Below, one piece after another: positions 27,133 through 34,435 of a stretch of DNA of 39,890 nucleotides. The translations under genes were made by a program, and so were the position numbers. The stretch is from an uncultured Oscillospiraceae bacterium (GTDB lineage: Bacteria > Bacillota > Clostridia > Oscillospirales > Ruminococcaceae), in assembly GCA_910587135.1 (NCBI GenBank), contig CAJULF010000025.1:1-39890 (forward strand), in the 5' to 3' direction. The notes below the pieces were generated by a model that made no database searches, was not told where the DNA came from, and was given only the letters and a program-made list of their open reading frames with translations. Numbering within the stretch: the first letter of the stretch is position 1; the number at the start of each line of letters is the position of its first letter.

Positions 27133-27498
27133 TTACTTGGTCACGATTGCGCTTCTTATGCGCGAAAAACTGCCGTTCATCTGCTCGATGAGCGTGTTGA
27201 ACTGTGTCTGCGTTTTGGCAAGCTCACCCGCCTGAACATCGTGATCCACATTATTGTGATCTCCCTGGTCATTAGTGGCATAATCCACAACAATACGCTG
27301 CGAAAGGCTCAACTCCTTTTTTACCGAACCGTTTGAGCGCAGCTTATCACGCAGTATGCCGCTGAACTCCAGATACTTGCAGTTATAATCCGGCGTATTT
27401 TCGTTGGTCAGATTATGCGAAATAATCTGCATTTTGTTCCACATTACGTTCAGACCCTGCTCCGTAATCCGGAACGCGGTAGTATCAAATAAAGCCAT
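27133..27498 (-). CDS. flgB: Flagellar proximal rod protein FlgB
   Basis: FlgB is a proximal rod subunit of 121 residues. The N-terminal block MWNKMQIISHNLTNENTPDY and the C-terminal AGELAKTQTQFNTLIEQMNG are characteristic, with the VDHDVQAGELAK segment matching the VdldxExaelak family pattern. It is the first gene of the flagellar operon, about 107 bp downstream of a sigma-A-type promoter, with AGGGGAA before its ATG. Confidence 0.95.
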   Translation of the reverse strand: MALFDTTAFRITEQGLNVMWNKMQIISHNLTNENTPDYNCKYLEFSGILRDKLRSNGSVKKELSLSQRIVVDYATNDQGDHNNVDHDVQAGELAKTQTQFNTLIEQMNGSFSRIRSAIVTK

Positions 27499-27527
27499 AG
27501 TAATTCCCCTTAATCCATATTAAACGT

Positions 27528-27541
27528 GTACAGCCCTGTAC
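27528..27541. promoter_or_regulatory. Inverted repeat in the leader of the flagellar operon
   Basis: GTACAG-N2-CTGTAC lies in the leader between the flgB promoter and start codon. It could be a protein-binding site or a small RNA hairpin. No known motif was recognised. Confidence 0.3.
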
Positions 27542-27605
27542 GTTCCCGCCGATTCGTCCTTGTTTTTGGGCGGACTGATACCAATACAAATTCATTCGTA
27601 TTTTT

Positions 27606-27634
27606 ATTATACACCTTTTCAATTAAATTTGCAA
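27606..27634 (-). promoter_or_regulatory. Sigma-A-type promoter of the flagellar operon
   Basis: The minus strand has TTGCAA (27629-27634), a 17-bp spacer and TATAAT (27606-27611), about 110 bp upstream of flgB. It is the only well-spaced promoter seen before the first gene and is likely the main promoter of the ~26-kb locus. Confidence 0.75.
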
Positions 27635-27910
27635 CAATTTTTTTAATTTTTTCACACTTTTGATTATATTCATTGTCAATAATCATTACCACCAAATGGA
27701 AAAAATACCTGTGAGACGGTATTTCATACGGCATTCCGCCGCCCGCCTTGTGCATATATTACAATTTGCGCTGTTGAATTTCTACATTTTGCATAATACC
27801 ATTGAATGTTTTTTGCTGCATCAATAAAGTAAAATATATACATATAATCCAATAAATAGGTTATCTACTGACAATGTATGGAATTTTCTCAAAACTTTTG
27901 GCTGATTCTG

Positions 27911-28346
27911 CTTATAGCAAAAAATTATAGCCCCACAACGTCGGCGCATGAAATTTCAAAAAGTCGCGCGTTTGCGAACGCAAACGCGCGCGGTTTCCGC
28001 TAAGCATGCGGAGCGGAACGAAGTGAAGCGGAGTATGATTAGTGGAAATTTTGAAATTTTTTAAAATAATTAGCCTTAGGTCAACCTTTATATACAGTCT
28101 GAGCACACATTTGCCATTTTGAAAATGTGTGCGGTTTTCGTTAGGCATATGGAGTGAAACGCAGCGTAACGGAGTATGACAAACAGAAATTTTGAAATTT
28201 TTTAATAATCAGCCTATGGTCAACCCCTATATACAATCTGACATTCGCCGCATGGCAAATGTGCACTTTTTGAAATTTCATGCGCCGACATTGCGCCGCC
28301 AATAGGCTTTTTTATAGCACGATCCCCCGAAAACCTTCGGGGGATC
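27911..28346. repeat. Complex structured repeat: two inverted units plus a third right end
   Basis: This fills most of the 870-bp gap between flgB and the ABC permease gene. Read on the minus strand, 28102-27911 and 28241-28103 are two successive units related to those at 32393-32648 and 34109-34350. Each begins CAGACTGTATATA (CAGATTGTATATA in the second) and carries an A/T block AAATTTCAAAATTTC, an imperfect stem and a variable hairpin. On the plus strand, 28242-28319 is the right-hand part of a third unit (CTTTTTGAAATTTCATGCGC to AATAGGCTTTTTTATAGC). The outermost parts are therefore inverted copies of each other. A perfect stem GATCCCCCGAA / TTCGGGGGATC (28321-28346) ends it and may also end the ABC transcript. 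I see no gene in 27756-27910. Confidence 0.8.
28321..28346 (-). terminator. Strong stem-loop downstream of the ABC permease gene
   Basis: GATCCCCCGAA-AACC-TTCGGGGGATC is a perfect 11-bp stem that begins 22 bp past the permease stop codon. No T-run follows on the minus strand, so termination may be inefficient. It also forms the right-hand boundary of the structured repeat. Confidence 0.5.
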
Positions 28347-28368
28347 TGCCGTAATAATACTTTAAAAG

Positions 28369-30855
28369 CTACTCAAAAAATCCCGACACCTTGTCAAAAT
28401 GCTCGGCGGGAATAAAAAAGAATGCTGCCTCGGCTATACAATTAGACGCCGCCAGATCCTCACCGGTTATATCGCTCAGCACGAGAATATAGTGATCGCT
28501 GCCGTAATCCGTATCCACATCGTAAACGCTTCCGCACAGCGGATAAAGCTCCATCGCCTGAGAAACGTCTATCTTGGCTGCCTGTATATTTTGATATTCC
28601 GTTTTTATATTGTTAATAATTTCACCGTCGGGGAGAATAATTTCTTCACCCTTATCCGAATCCCATGTACGAAAGTTCCTTGACTTATAATAGGAAATGT
28701 AGTTCTCATCACCCGCAAGACCAAAGAGAGTTTCCACATTGGTTCTCAAGCCGGAATAGCACTGATAGTACCACACATCGCCATCCTCCGCGGGCAGTGA
28801 TTTCAAAATAAACGCTGTCTTATATTCGTCGGGAGAAATACCAAAATCAACCTCTATCCCATACTCCGACAGCAGCGCGAGAGTGTTTTTAAACCACGGG
28901 TAAACCGTAACGCTTCCGGTTTCATTGGTAGAATAATAACCGGTAGGCAGTGCCGCCTGATTGCTCTCGCGCTCGCCGCACAGCACCGCAAGGCTCACCG
29001 TTTTCTTGTAATTTCCCGATTCGCATTTGAACATTTTCTCAAACGTGACATTTTCACAGTCTTTTCTGATCGCGTCGCGCACCATTTCGAACGTCAGACC
29101 GCTTTTAACCAACGGTGTGAAGCCATTTCCGTCGATAGTGTTATCGGCGTTATCATCAACCACCCCGAGTATCTCCTTGGTGTCCCTATGAAAATCAAGA
29201 CAATTGTTAGCCATAGCTTCGGGTATCGCAAGTTCACGCAATATCTCCCGATAGGTCTCCTCGCTTATCTCAACGGCGCAATCTTTTCTGTATCCGTTGT
29301 AGGTGTAATATTCAAGCTCTAATCTTATCGCGCCGCGATAGCTGTCGGGGTTATTTTGAATTCGGTCAGCTACCGTAAATATATTTGAATAGGCATAATT
29401 CTTTTCAACGGAATTGTGCAGGCGGGTTATCAGTTCAATATTTTCCCGCTCGGTCAAGTCAAAATTGAAATAAGCGTCTGTGTTTACTTCACTCAGATAG
29501 ACGTTTACCAATCCGACATTCCGCGGGTTTGGCGCTCTGAGGAACGTTCCGAAGCCGTTACAGCACATTACAGCAAGCGTTATTCCGGTCACGGCGGCAG
29601 CCGTACCTCCGCAGCGTACAAGTGACCACCCGAAGCGTCTCGCTTCTCCCGCCGCCAACTCAAGAATAATATAAACAACAGGAACAGCTATCAGCAGAAG
29701 CACCGAATAAATATTTACTATGTCGTATATATCCGGCGTATATCCTGAACCCATAAAGAAAAGCACATCATCAAAATTAAGCGATATCTGCCATGCCGCC
29801 AAGGTGCCTATCATAAGCGCCGCCAAGCCGTGAATTATATACTGCGCGGGCTTTACCGCGAAAGCCTTTGCGCCAACCTGCCGCGCGTTTCGCCGCCTTA
29901 TCACAAGCCACGCGGCAAGAATAAACAGCGCCGTTACAATAAGTGCGGGGATAAGATAGCGCGACTGCTGTATCGGGAAACAGTTTATAGGAGTAAAGTA
30001 TTGTAACGCCTTATCAACGCCTTCTATTGTATAATACCCTGCCATAAGCGAGCTCAGAACCATACCCAGAGGCGAGGTTACAAAAATAGATTCGATTCTC
30101 ATATAGGCGGATGACGACCAGTTTCCCGCCGCAAAGTTCTGCCCCAGCCAGAACAAAAAATAGTGCGTCACTGGAACGGCGATATTTACCAGTATCGGCA
30201 TAGCTGCCGCATGGAATATTTTACCGCAGCAGCCCATTATCAGTATAGTCAGGCTGTATAGCATTATAAGCCCGAGAAATCCCGTCCACAAAAGCGGAAT
30301 CAAGAATTCCAGGAAATCATCAACGCCATACAAATTCAAGTCGTGCAGGGACTGTGCCATTATCAGACCGAGAATTATTGAGATAAGATGCGGCGGAACA
30401 ACGACGGTAAATCCCGCCAGAAAATCTCCCCAGAACCTTGCGTCGGAGGAAACGGGCAGCGAGTAGTCCATATCCGCGCAGGACTTTTTGTAGAGCCAGT
30501 TAAAGGATATCAGGGGCGTTATAAAGTGCATAAATACTATCACTGCCAGCGCTGTCGCCGCAACGACCATGCTCACCATAAACAGCATTAACATGATATC
30601 GTTTTGCCTGTTCAAAGCCTGATATGTAACAAAAAGCGTGTCGCCGCTGCCGGGCGGTGCATTATAATACGCGTCACGCGCCGCATCCAGTCTTTTGAAA
30701 AAATCCAACGCCGTGTTGTAGGAAACTGCCGCCAGCGGATAGGACAGCAGCGCTGCAACCATCTGTATCAAAAAGCAGGCACGAAGTTTTTTAAACTTAT
30801 AAAAATAATATTTACCGAAATTATGAAAATCAATTTTCGAGACAAGAGCTGTCAT
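28369..30855 (-). CDS. Large ABC transporter permease (YtrA-linked type)
   Basis: This 828-residue integral membrane protein is the likely permease for the ATPase encoded just upstream. Several hydrophobic segments lie in the first half (ACFLIQMVAALLSYPLAAVS; FMVSMVVAATALAVIVFMHF; LWTGFLGLIMLYSLTILIMG; ALIVTALFILAAWLVI; IYSVLLLIAVPVVYIILELA). About 380 residues of soluble, probably extracellular sequence follow the last segment near residue 435. The start ATG has GGAGGTG and lies inside the end of the ATPase gene (26-bp overlap). GntR-ATPase-permease operons of this kind often respond to cell-wall antibiotics or peptides, but the substrate here is unknown. Confidence 0.75.
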   Translation of the reverse strand: MTALVSKIDFHNFGKYYFYKFKKLRACFLIQMVAALLSYPLAAVSYNTALDFFKRLDAARDAYYNAPPGSGDTLFVTYQALNRQNDIMLMLFMVSMVVAATALAVIVFMHFITPLISFNWLYKKSCADMDYSLPVSSDARFWGDFLAGFTVVVPPHLISIILGLIMAQSLHDLNLYGVDDFLEFLIPLLWTGFLGLIMLYSLTILIMGCCGKIFHAAAMPILVNIAVPVTHYFLFWLGQNFAAGNWSSSAYMRIESIFVTSPLGMVLSSLMAGYYTIEGVDKALQYFTPINCFPIQQSRYLIPALIVTALFILAAWLVIRRRNARQVGAKAFAVKPAQYIIHGLAALMIGTLAAWQISLNFDDVLFFMGSGYTPDIYDIVNIYSVLLLIAVPVVYIILELAAGEARRFGWSLVRCGGTAAAVTGITLAVMCCNGFGTFLRAPNPRNVGLVNVYLSEVNTDAYFNFDLTERENIELITRLHNSVEKNYAYSNIFTVADRIQNNPDSYRGAIRLELEYYTYNGYRKDCAVEISEETYREILRELAIPEAMANNCLDFHRDTKEILGVVDDNADNTIDGNGFTPLVKSGLTFEMVRDAIRKDCENVTFEKMFKCESGNYKKTVSLAVLCGERESNQAALPTGYYSTNETGSVTVYPWFKNTLALLSEYGIEVDFGISPDEYKTAFILKSLPAEDGDVWYYQCYSGLRTNVETLFGLAGDENYISYYKSRNFRTWDSDKGEEIILPDGEIINNIKTEYQNIQAAKIDVSQAMELYPLCGSVYDVDTDYGSDHYILVLSDITGEDLAASNCIAEAAFFFIPAEHFDKVSGFFE

Positions 30856-31738
30856 AACCCAGCACCTCCATTTCGTATATGAATATTTCCTCTAAATTCA
30901 GCGGTATCTCGTCGATAAATTTCGGAGAGAGCTTACCTACGGCACGCACTATCTCCTCGCTGTTGCCGCGTGCAATGATACGCGTTACACTTCCGCTTGT
31001 TTCAAGGCTGAGCAGATCGATCCCGGTGAGATCCGCCTTTGTAATTTCGCGGTCAAATGATGTCTGGAGCTTCACTATACTGCCCTTTACGCTGTCAAGC
31101 TCCCTGTCAAATACCACCTTGCCGCCGTGCAGCAGTCCCACTCTGTCGCAGAACTCGTCCATTTCCGCCATATTATGGGAGCTGAATATCACCGTCAGCT
31201 TTCTGTCCAGCATGGCGTCTATAAGCATCTGCTTGACTATCGAGCGCATTGTAGGGTCAAGACCGTCGAACGCCTCGTCCAGCAGCAGATAGGGAGTTTT
31301 GCAGCTCAGCCCGCATATAACCGCCGCCTGCCGCTTCATACCCTTAGAGAATGTCATCAGCTTTTTGTTCGTGGGAAGCTTCACCGTTCCCAGCAGCTTA
31401 TCAAACAGCTCGTCGGAAAAGCTTCCGTAAAAGGTCTTGTAGTAATCGCGCATCTGCCTGAGGGTCATGCCGTTTAACTGCACGGTTTCATCACTCACAA
31501 GAAATACCCTCTCCTTGATTTTTGCGTTGTCATAGACCTCTTCTCCGTCGACCTTAACGCTGCCCGATGCGGGCTTGTATATCCCTGTCATAAGCCGCAG
31601 CAGCGTGGATTTTCCCGCTCCGTTCGAGCCTAAAAGCCCGTAGGCACTGCCCTCGGGAACTGAAATTGAAATACCGCTAAGCACGTTTTCGCCGCGTTCA
31701 AAGCACATTACGCAATCCTTGATTTCAATCATAACCAA
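30830..31738 (-). CDS. ABC transporter ATP-binding protein
   Basis: This is the 302-residue ATPase subunit of an ABC exporter-like system. Walker A is GLLGSNGAGKSTLLRL, the signature is a divergent FSKGMKRQAAV in place of LSGGQ, Walker B is PYLLLDEAFDGLDP, and the switch His is in VIFSSHNMAEMD. This divergent signature is common in YtrB/EcsA-type ATPases. The gene lies between a YtrA-type regulator and a large permease, which it overlaps by 26 bp, so the three form one operon. A second in-frame Met two codons downstream could also start translation. Confidence 0.92.
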   Translation of the reverse strand: MVMIEIKDCVMCFERGENVLSGISISVPEGSAYGLLGSNGAGKSTLLRLMTGIYKPASGSVKVDGEEVYDNAKIKERVFLVSDETVQLNGMTLRQMRDYYKTFYGSFSDELFDKLLGTVKLPTNKKLMTFSKGMKRQAAVICGLSCKTPYLLLDEAFDGLDPTMRSIVKQMLIDAMLDRKLTVIFSSHNMAEMDEFCDRVGLLHGGKVVFDRELDSVKGSIVKLQTSFDREITKADLTGIDLLSLETSGSVTRIIARGNSEEIVRAVGKLSPKFIDEIPLNLEEIFIYEMEVLGYDSSCLEN

Positions 31739-31900
31739 TCACCCCTTATTTTTGATATTTAAGGAGAAGCCGCAGTCAAAGGACAAAGCCGTCAACGTTA
31801 ATCATAAGTTTTAATGTCATTTAAAACAACAGGCATATACTATTATAATATATAGGGTTTTCGCTCTGTCCCTTGACTCCGACCTCTCCTGTCTGTGTGT

Positions 31901-32269
31901 TTATACCGCTCTGCCCCATACGCGCCCGACCAATTCCTCGGTTTCCTGCAGTGAAATACCCGAATCATACGCCGCATTAAGGCTTTCCTCCAGCTTTTTG
32001 AGCGCCCGCGCTTTCAGCGCTTTGGCAGCGTCCGCATTTTCGCTGACATAGCTTCCCTTTGCGGGTATGGAATATATCAGCCCCGCCTGCTCCAGAAGAA
32101 AATATGATTTCTGCACCGTATTGGGATTTATCCCCAACTGCTTGGCGACCTCACGAACCGCCGGCAGCTTCTCCCCCGCCGCGAGCCTTCCTGAGGATAT
32201 AAGCATGGCAACACCGTTGTAAAGCTGCTCGTAAATTGGAGCTTTGCCGGACAGTATTATTTCAAACAT
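31901..32269 (-). CDS. GntR-family regulator, YtrA subfamily
   Basis: This 122-residue repressor-type protein has an N-terminal winged helix-turn-helix (PIYEQLYNGVAMLISSGRLA, then LPAVREVAKQLGINPNTVQK) and only a short C-terminal helical dimerisation tail, the hallmark of the YtrA subfamily. It is the first gene of the ABC cassette and probably controls it. A consensus promoter (32331-32359) and a 14-bp palindrome (32287-32300) lie upstream, consistent with autoregulation. A 162-bp gap separates it from the ATPase gene. Confidence 0.92.
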   Translation of the reverse strand: MFEIILSGKAPIYEQLYNGVAMLISSGRLAAGEKLPAVREVAKQLGINPNTVQKSYFLLEQAGLIYSIPAKGSYVSENADAAKALKARALKKLEESLNAAYDSGISLQETEELVGRVWGRAV

Positions 32270-32286
32270 AACAGCTCACCTCTTTC

Positions 32287-32300
32287 ATACATATATGTAT
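32287..32300. promoter_or_regulatory. Candidate operator of the GntR-family regulator
   Basis: ATACATATATGTAT is a perfect 14-bp palindrome between the -10 box and the Shine-Dalgarno of the gntR gene. Binding there would block early transcription. Assignment to this regulator is an inference from position. Confidence 0.45.
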
Positions 32301-32330
32301 TATCTGTGTTATTCGTATTAGTACAGTTGT

Positions 32331-32359
32331 ATTATAGCATACTTTTCCTGTTTTGTCAA
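32331..32359 (-). promoter_or_regulatory. Consensus sigma-A promoter of the GntR-ABC operon
   Basis: The minus strand has TTGACA (32354-32359), a 17-bp spacer and TATAAT (32331-32336), both perfect. The start codon is about 60 bp downstream. The neighbouring structured repeat begins 34 bp upstream of the -35 box. Confidence 0.85.
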
Positions 32360-32392
32360 TAGGCAGCCGCAATTTTTTAACCCCGATTGCTC

Positions 32393-32648
32393 TTAAGGCA
32401 ACACCGCACAAAGTATGTGCGGTCAGCCTGTATATAAAGGTTTACCTAAGGCTAATTATTTAAAAAAATTTCAAAATTTCCGCCAGTCATACTCCGTACC
32501 GCTTCGCAGCACTACGTATGCCTGCCGGAAACCGTGCACATTGCCGAACGGCAAATGTGCACTTTTTGACATTTCATGCAACGACATTGCGTTGTCATTA
32601 GGCTTTTTCTACATGCTGACCGCACAAAGATTGTGCGGTGTTGCCTAA
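32393..32648 (+). repeat. Structured intergenic repeat with long terminal inverted repeats
   Basis: This 256-bp element lies between two divergent promoters. Its ends are near-identical inverted repeats of about 35 bp (TTAAGGCAACACCGCACAAA at the left, its complement at the right), and each end is itself a hairpin (ACCGCACA / TGTGCGGT). Inside are an A/T block AAATTTCAAAATTT that can pair with TTTTTGACATTTC, stem I (TTTCCGCCAGTCATAC with GTATGCCTGCCGGAAA) and stem II (GTGCACATT-GCC with GGCAAATGTGCAC). Related copies occur at 27911-28346 and 34109-34350. A 77-codon open frame covering it is not conserved in the other copies. Confidence 0.85.
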
Positions 32649-32665
32649 AAAAATCTTAACGGCGG

Positions 32666-32694
32666 TTGACAAAACGGATTTTTAATGTTACAAT
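32666..32694 (+). promoter_or_regulatory. Sigma-A promoter of the monooxygenase-fold/VanY gene pair
   Basis: TTGACA (32666-32671), a 17-bp spacer and TACAAT (32689-32694) lie 36 bp before the start codon at 32730. The structured repeat ends only 18 bp upstream of the -35 box. Confidence 0.8.
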
Positions 32695-32729
32695 AAAATG
32701 AGATACATCAACAGGAGGGTCAGTAAAAA

Positions 32730-33059
32730 ATGATAGCGGTCAATCTGTATTACACCGGCGAGAACGGCGGAGCACGAAAATTCGCGGAAAAAATGGAACA
32801 GGGCGGGACTGCCGCTCTTATTCGGGCGGAAAAGGGCAATATCCGCTATGAGTATTTTTTCCCTATGGGCGATACGGAAACGGTCCTGCTGATAGATATA
32901 TGGGAAAATCAGGCGGTGCTGGACGCTCACCACGCTTCGCCAATGATGTCGGAGATCGCGCGGCTGAGAGAAAAATACGATCTGCGCATGAAAGCGGAAA
33001 GATTTGTTTCCGACGATAACGGAATACCTGAATACGACATGAAATTTATACGAAAATAA
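32730..33059 (+). CDS. Antibiotic biosynthesis monooxygenase-fold (YgiN-like) protein
   Basis: This small 109-residue protein resembles the dimeric alpha/beta-barrel family that includes quinol monooxygenase YgiN. The pattern FAEKMEQGGTAALIRAEKGN, then YEYFFPMGDTETVLLIDIWE, and AVLDAHHASP is typical, with the His pair in the position of the family's conserved His. It has no signal peptide. Its own promoter lies upstream and a VanY-type gene follows by 26 bp, so the two are co-transcribed. Substrate unknown; many members have no proven enzyme activity. Confidence 0.85.
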   Translation: MIAVNLYYTGENGGARKFAEKMEQGGTAALIRAEKGNIRYEYFFPMGDTETVLLIDIWENQAVLDAHHASPMMSEIARLREKYDLRMKAERFVSDDNGIPEYDMKFIRK

Positions 33060-33085
33060 AGTCAATGCTTTCGGAGGTTAACGAA

Positions 33086-34081
33086 ATGAATAATATTATA
33101 CGAGTTTTCGCGGGCGTTCTGCTTATGGCGGCAATGCTTTTTGTATCGGCGCGGCTGCCGAGAAATATAACGGATGCCGCCGTTCCCGCAGCGAATAGCG
33201 CAGAAACGGTGAACAACGTCAAAAACAGCCTGTACATACGTAAAAATACCGTCGTTTCCGAAAGCGAAACGCTTTATGTCAGGGACGGCGGCAGGCTGTA
33301 TATCATGGACGGAGTAAAGCTGACCGTCAAGGGAAAGCTGAAATGCGCGGCGGGCGGAGAAATATATGTACGCGGCACAGTAGACATGAAAAGAGACTCC
33401 TCCGCCTCAATATCGGGCAAAATGAAGATACTCAGCATGGGCAGGCTGGAGCTGAACGGAAAGCTCGGCATAAATTCGGCGGGAGTTATCAAGGGCATGG
33501 GCTGCATTAACGTGCGTGATTTCAGCGATATAAAATGCGTCGGCACAGTCACCGTGAAAATCAACGCGCCTAAACCCGTTGTCAAGGACGGACTTACCAC
33601 AGTTGGCGGAATATTGGTCGCCAATAAGGAAATCAGCCTTCCCGAGGACTACGGAAACGGTCTTGACAGGAACACCTACAATGCCTTTGTCAGAATGAAA
33701 AGAGATTCGGGCTTTGATATGACCATAGTTTCGGGATTCCGCTCCTATGAAAGACAAGTAGAGGTTTTCGATTACTGGTGCATGGTTGACGGCAGAGAGA
33801 AGGCCGAAATCATGTCTGCCGTTCCGGGGCACAGCGAGCACCAGACAGGTTTTGTTATCGACGTATCTTCTCTGGAGCAGTCCTACGGTGATACCGATGA
33901 GGGCAAATGGCTTGCCGCCAACTGCTACAAATACGGCTTTATAATCCGTTATCCCGAGGGCAAGGAGGATATAACGGGATATGCCTACGAACCGTGGCAT
34001 CTGCGTTATTTGGGGGCAAGCACCGCGAAACTTGTTTACGACAGCGGGCTTACGCTGGAGGAGTTTTTGGGATTGGCATAG
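33086..34081 (+). CDS. Secreted VanY-type D-Ala-D-Ala carboxypeptidase (M15B)
   Basis: This zinc peptidase would trim the terminal D-Ala of peptidoglycan stem peptides outside the cell. The 331-residue protein starts with a signal/anchor helix (VFAGVLLMAAMLFVSARL). A stretch of about 110 residues of short alternating beta-like repeats follows (LYVRDGGRLYIMDGVKLTVK; MKILSMGRLELNGKLGINSA). The C-terminal catalytic domain has SGFRSYERQ, the metal ligands in PGHSEHQTGFVIDV, and EPWHLRYLG. The ATG at 33086 has GGAGG upstream and is preferred over one 7 codons earlier. No van regulatory genes are nearby, so cell-wall remodelling is more likely than glycopeptide resistance. Confidence 0.9.
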   Translation: MNNIIRVFAGVLLMAAMLFVSARLPRNITDAAVPAANSAETVNNVKNSLYIRKNTVVSESETLYVRDGGRLYIMDGVKLTVKGKLKCAAGGEIYVRGTVDMKRDSSASISGKMKILSMGRLELNGKLGINSAGVIKGMGCINVRDFSDIKCVGTVTVKINAPKPVVKDGLTTVGGILVANKEISLPEDYGNGLDRNTYNAFVRMKRDSGFDMTIVSGFRSYERQVEVFDYWCMVDGREKAEIMSAVPGHSEHQTGFVIDVSSLEQSYGDTDEGKWLAANCYKYGFIIRYPEGKEDITGYAYEPWHLRYLGASTAKLVYDSGLTLEEFLGLA

Positions 34082-34108
34082 CCGATTAATTTATCATATG
34101 ACACTTAC

Positions 34109-34350
34109 AAGCCGCCCGTTTTGGGGCGGCTTCAGACTGTATATAAAAGTGGACGCAAAGCTGATTATTTAAAAAATTTTAAAATTTCCGACAGTCATAC
34201 TCCGTGCTGCTACGCAGCACTCCGCATGCCTGCAAAAAAACCGCTTGCATTTGCCATTTGGCAAATGCAAGCTTTTTGAAATTTAATGCGCCGACGTTGC
34301 GCTGTCAATAGGCTTTTTCTACAAGCTGAGCCGCCCGAAACGGGCGGCTC
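34109..34350 (+). repeat. Structured intergenic repeat between two convergent genes
   Basis: This is a 242-bp relative of the element at 32393-32648. It fills most of the 354-bp gap between the VanY-type gene and the sugar ABC genes. It begins with the stem AAGCCGCCC / GGGGCGGCTT and ends with GAGCCGCCCG-AAA-CGGGCGGCTC, so both boundary hairpins share the stem sequence GCCGCCC. The core has CAGACTGTATATAAAAG, AAATTTTAAAATTTCC, a stem with CAGTCATACTCCG / CGCATGCCTG, the hairpin GCTTGCATTTGCC / GGCAAATGCAAGC, and GCGCTGTCAATAGGCTTTTT. The boundary stems may also act as terminators of the two flanking genes. I see nothing else in 34351-34435. Confidence 0.85.
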
Positions 34351-34435
34351 GTACTAAGTAAATACCCCCTCGGATACATTTTGACAAAGTGAAGTCCAAG
34401 GAGTATCTTTCATATAAACTCAAAAAACTGAAAGG

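Noticed and set aside
27499..27605. A cyclic-di-GMP or other riboswitch in the flagellar operon leader
   Set aside because: The leader is only about 107 nt, and I cannot find the conserved cores of known riboswitch classes. Only small hairpins are visible.
27510..27755. An 81-codon minus-strand frame upstream of flgB
   Set aside because: It covers the flgB promoter and leader, has no convincing Shine-Dalgarno, and shows no family resemblance.
27912..28148. A 78-codon minus-strand frame inside the complex repeat
   Set aside because: It spans two repeat units with no ribosome site, and its sequence follows the repeat structure.
32415..32648. A 77-codon plus-strand frame inside the structured repeat
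   Set aside because: The frame is interrupted by stops in the related copy at 34109-34350, and differences between copies preserve stems rather than codons.
33086..34081. Vancomycin-resistance locus
   Set aside because: Only a VanY-type peptidase is present. There is no vanH, vanA/B ligase, vanX or vanRS pair, and such peptidases are common in ordinary wall metabolism.
27911..34350. CRISPR array
   Set aside because: The repeats are few, long, imperfect and far apart, with no regular spacers and no cas genes.
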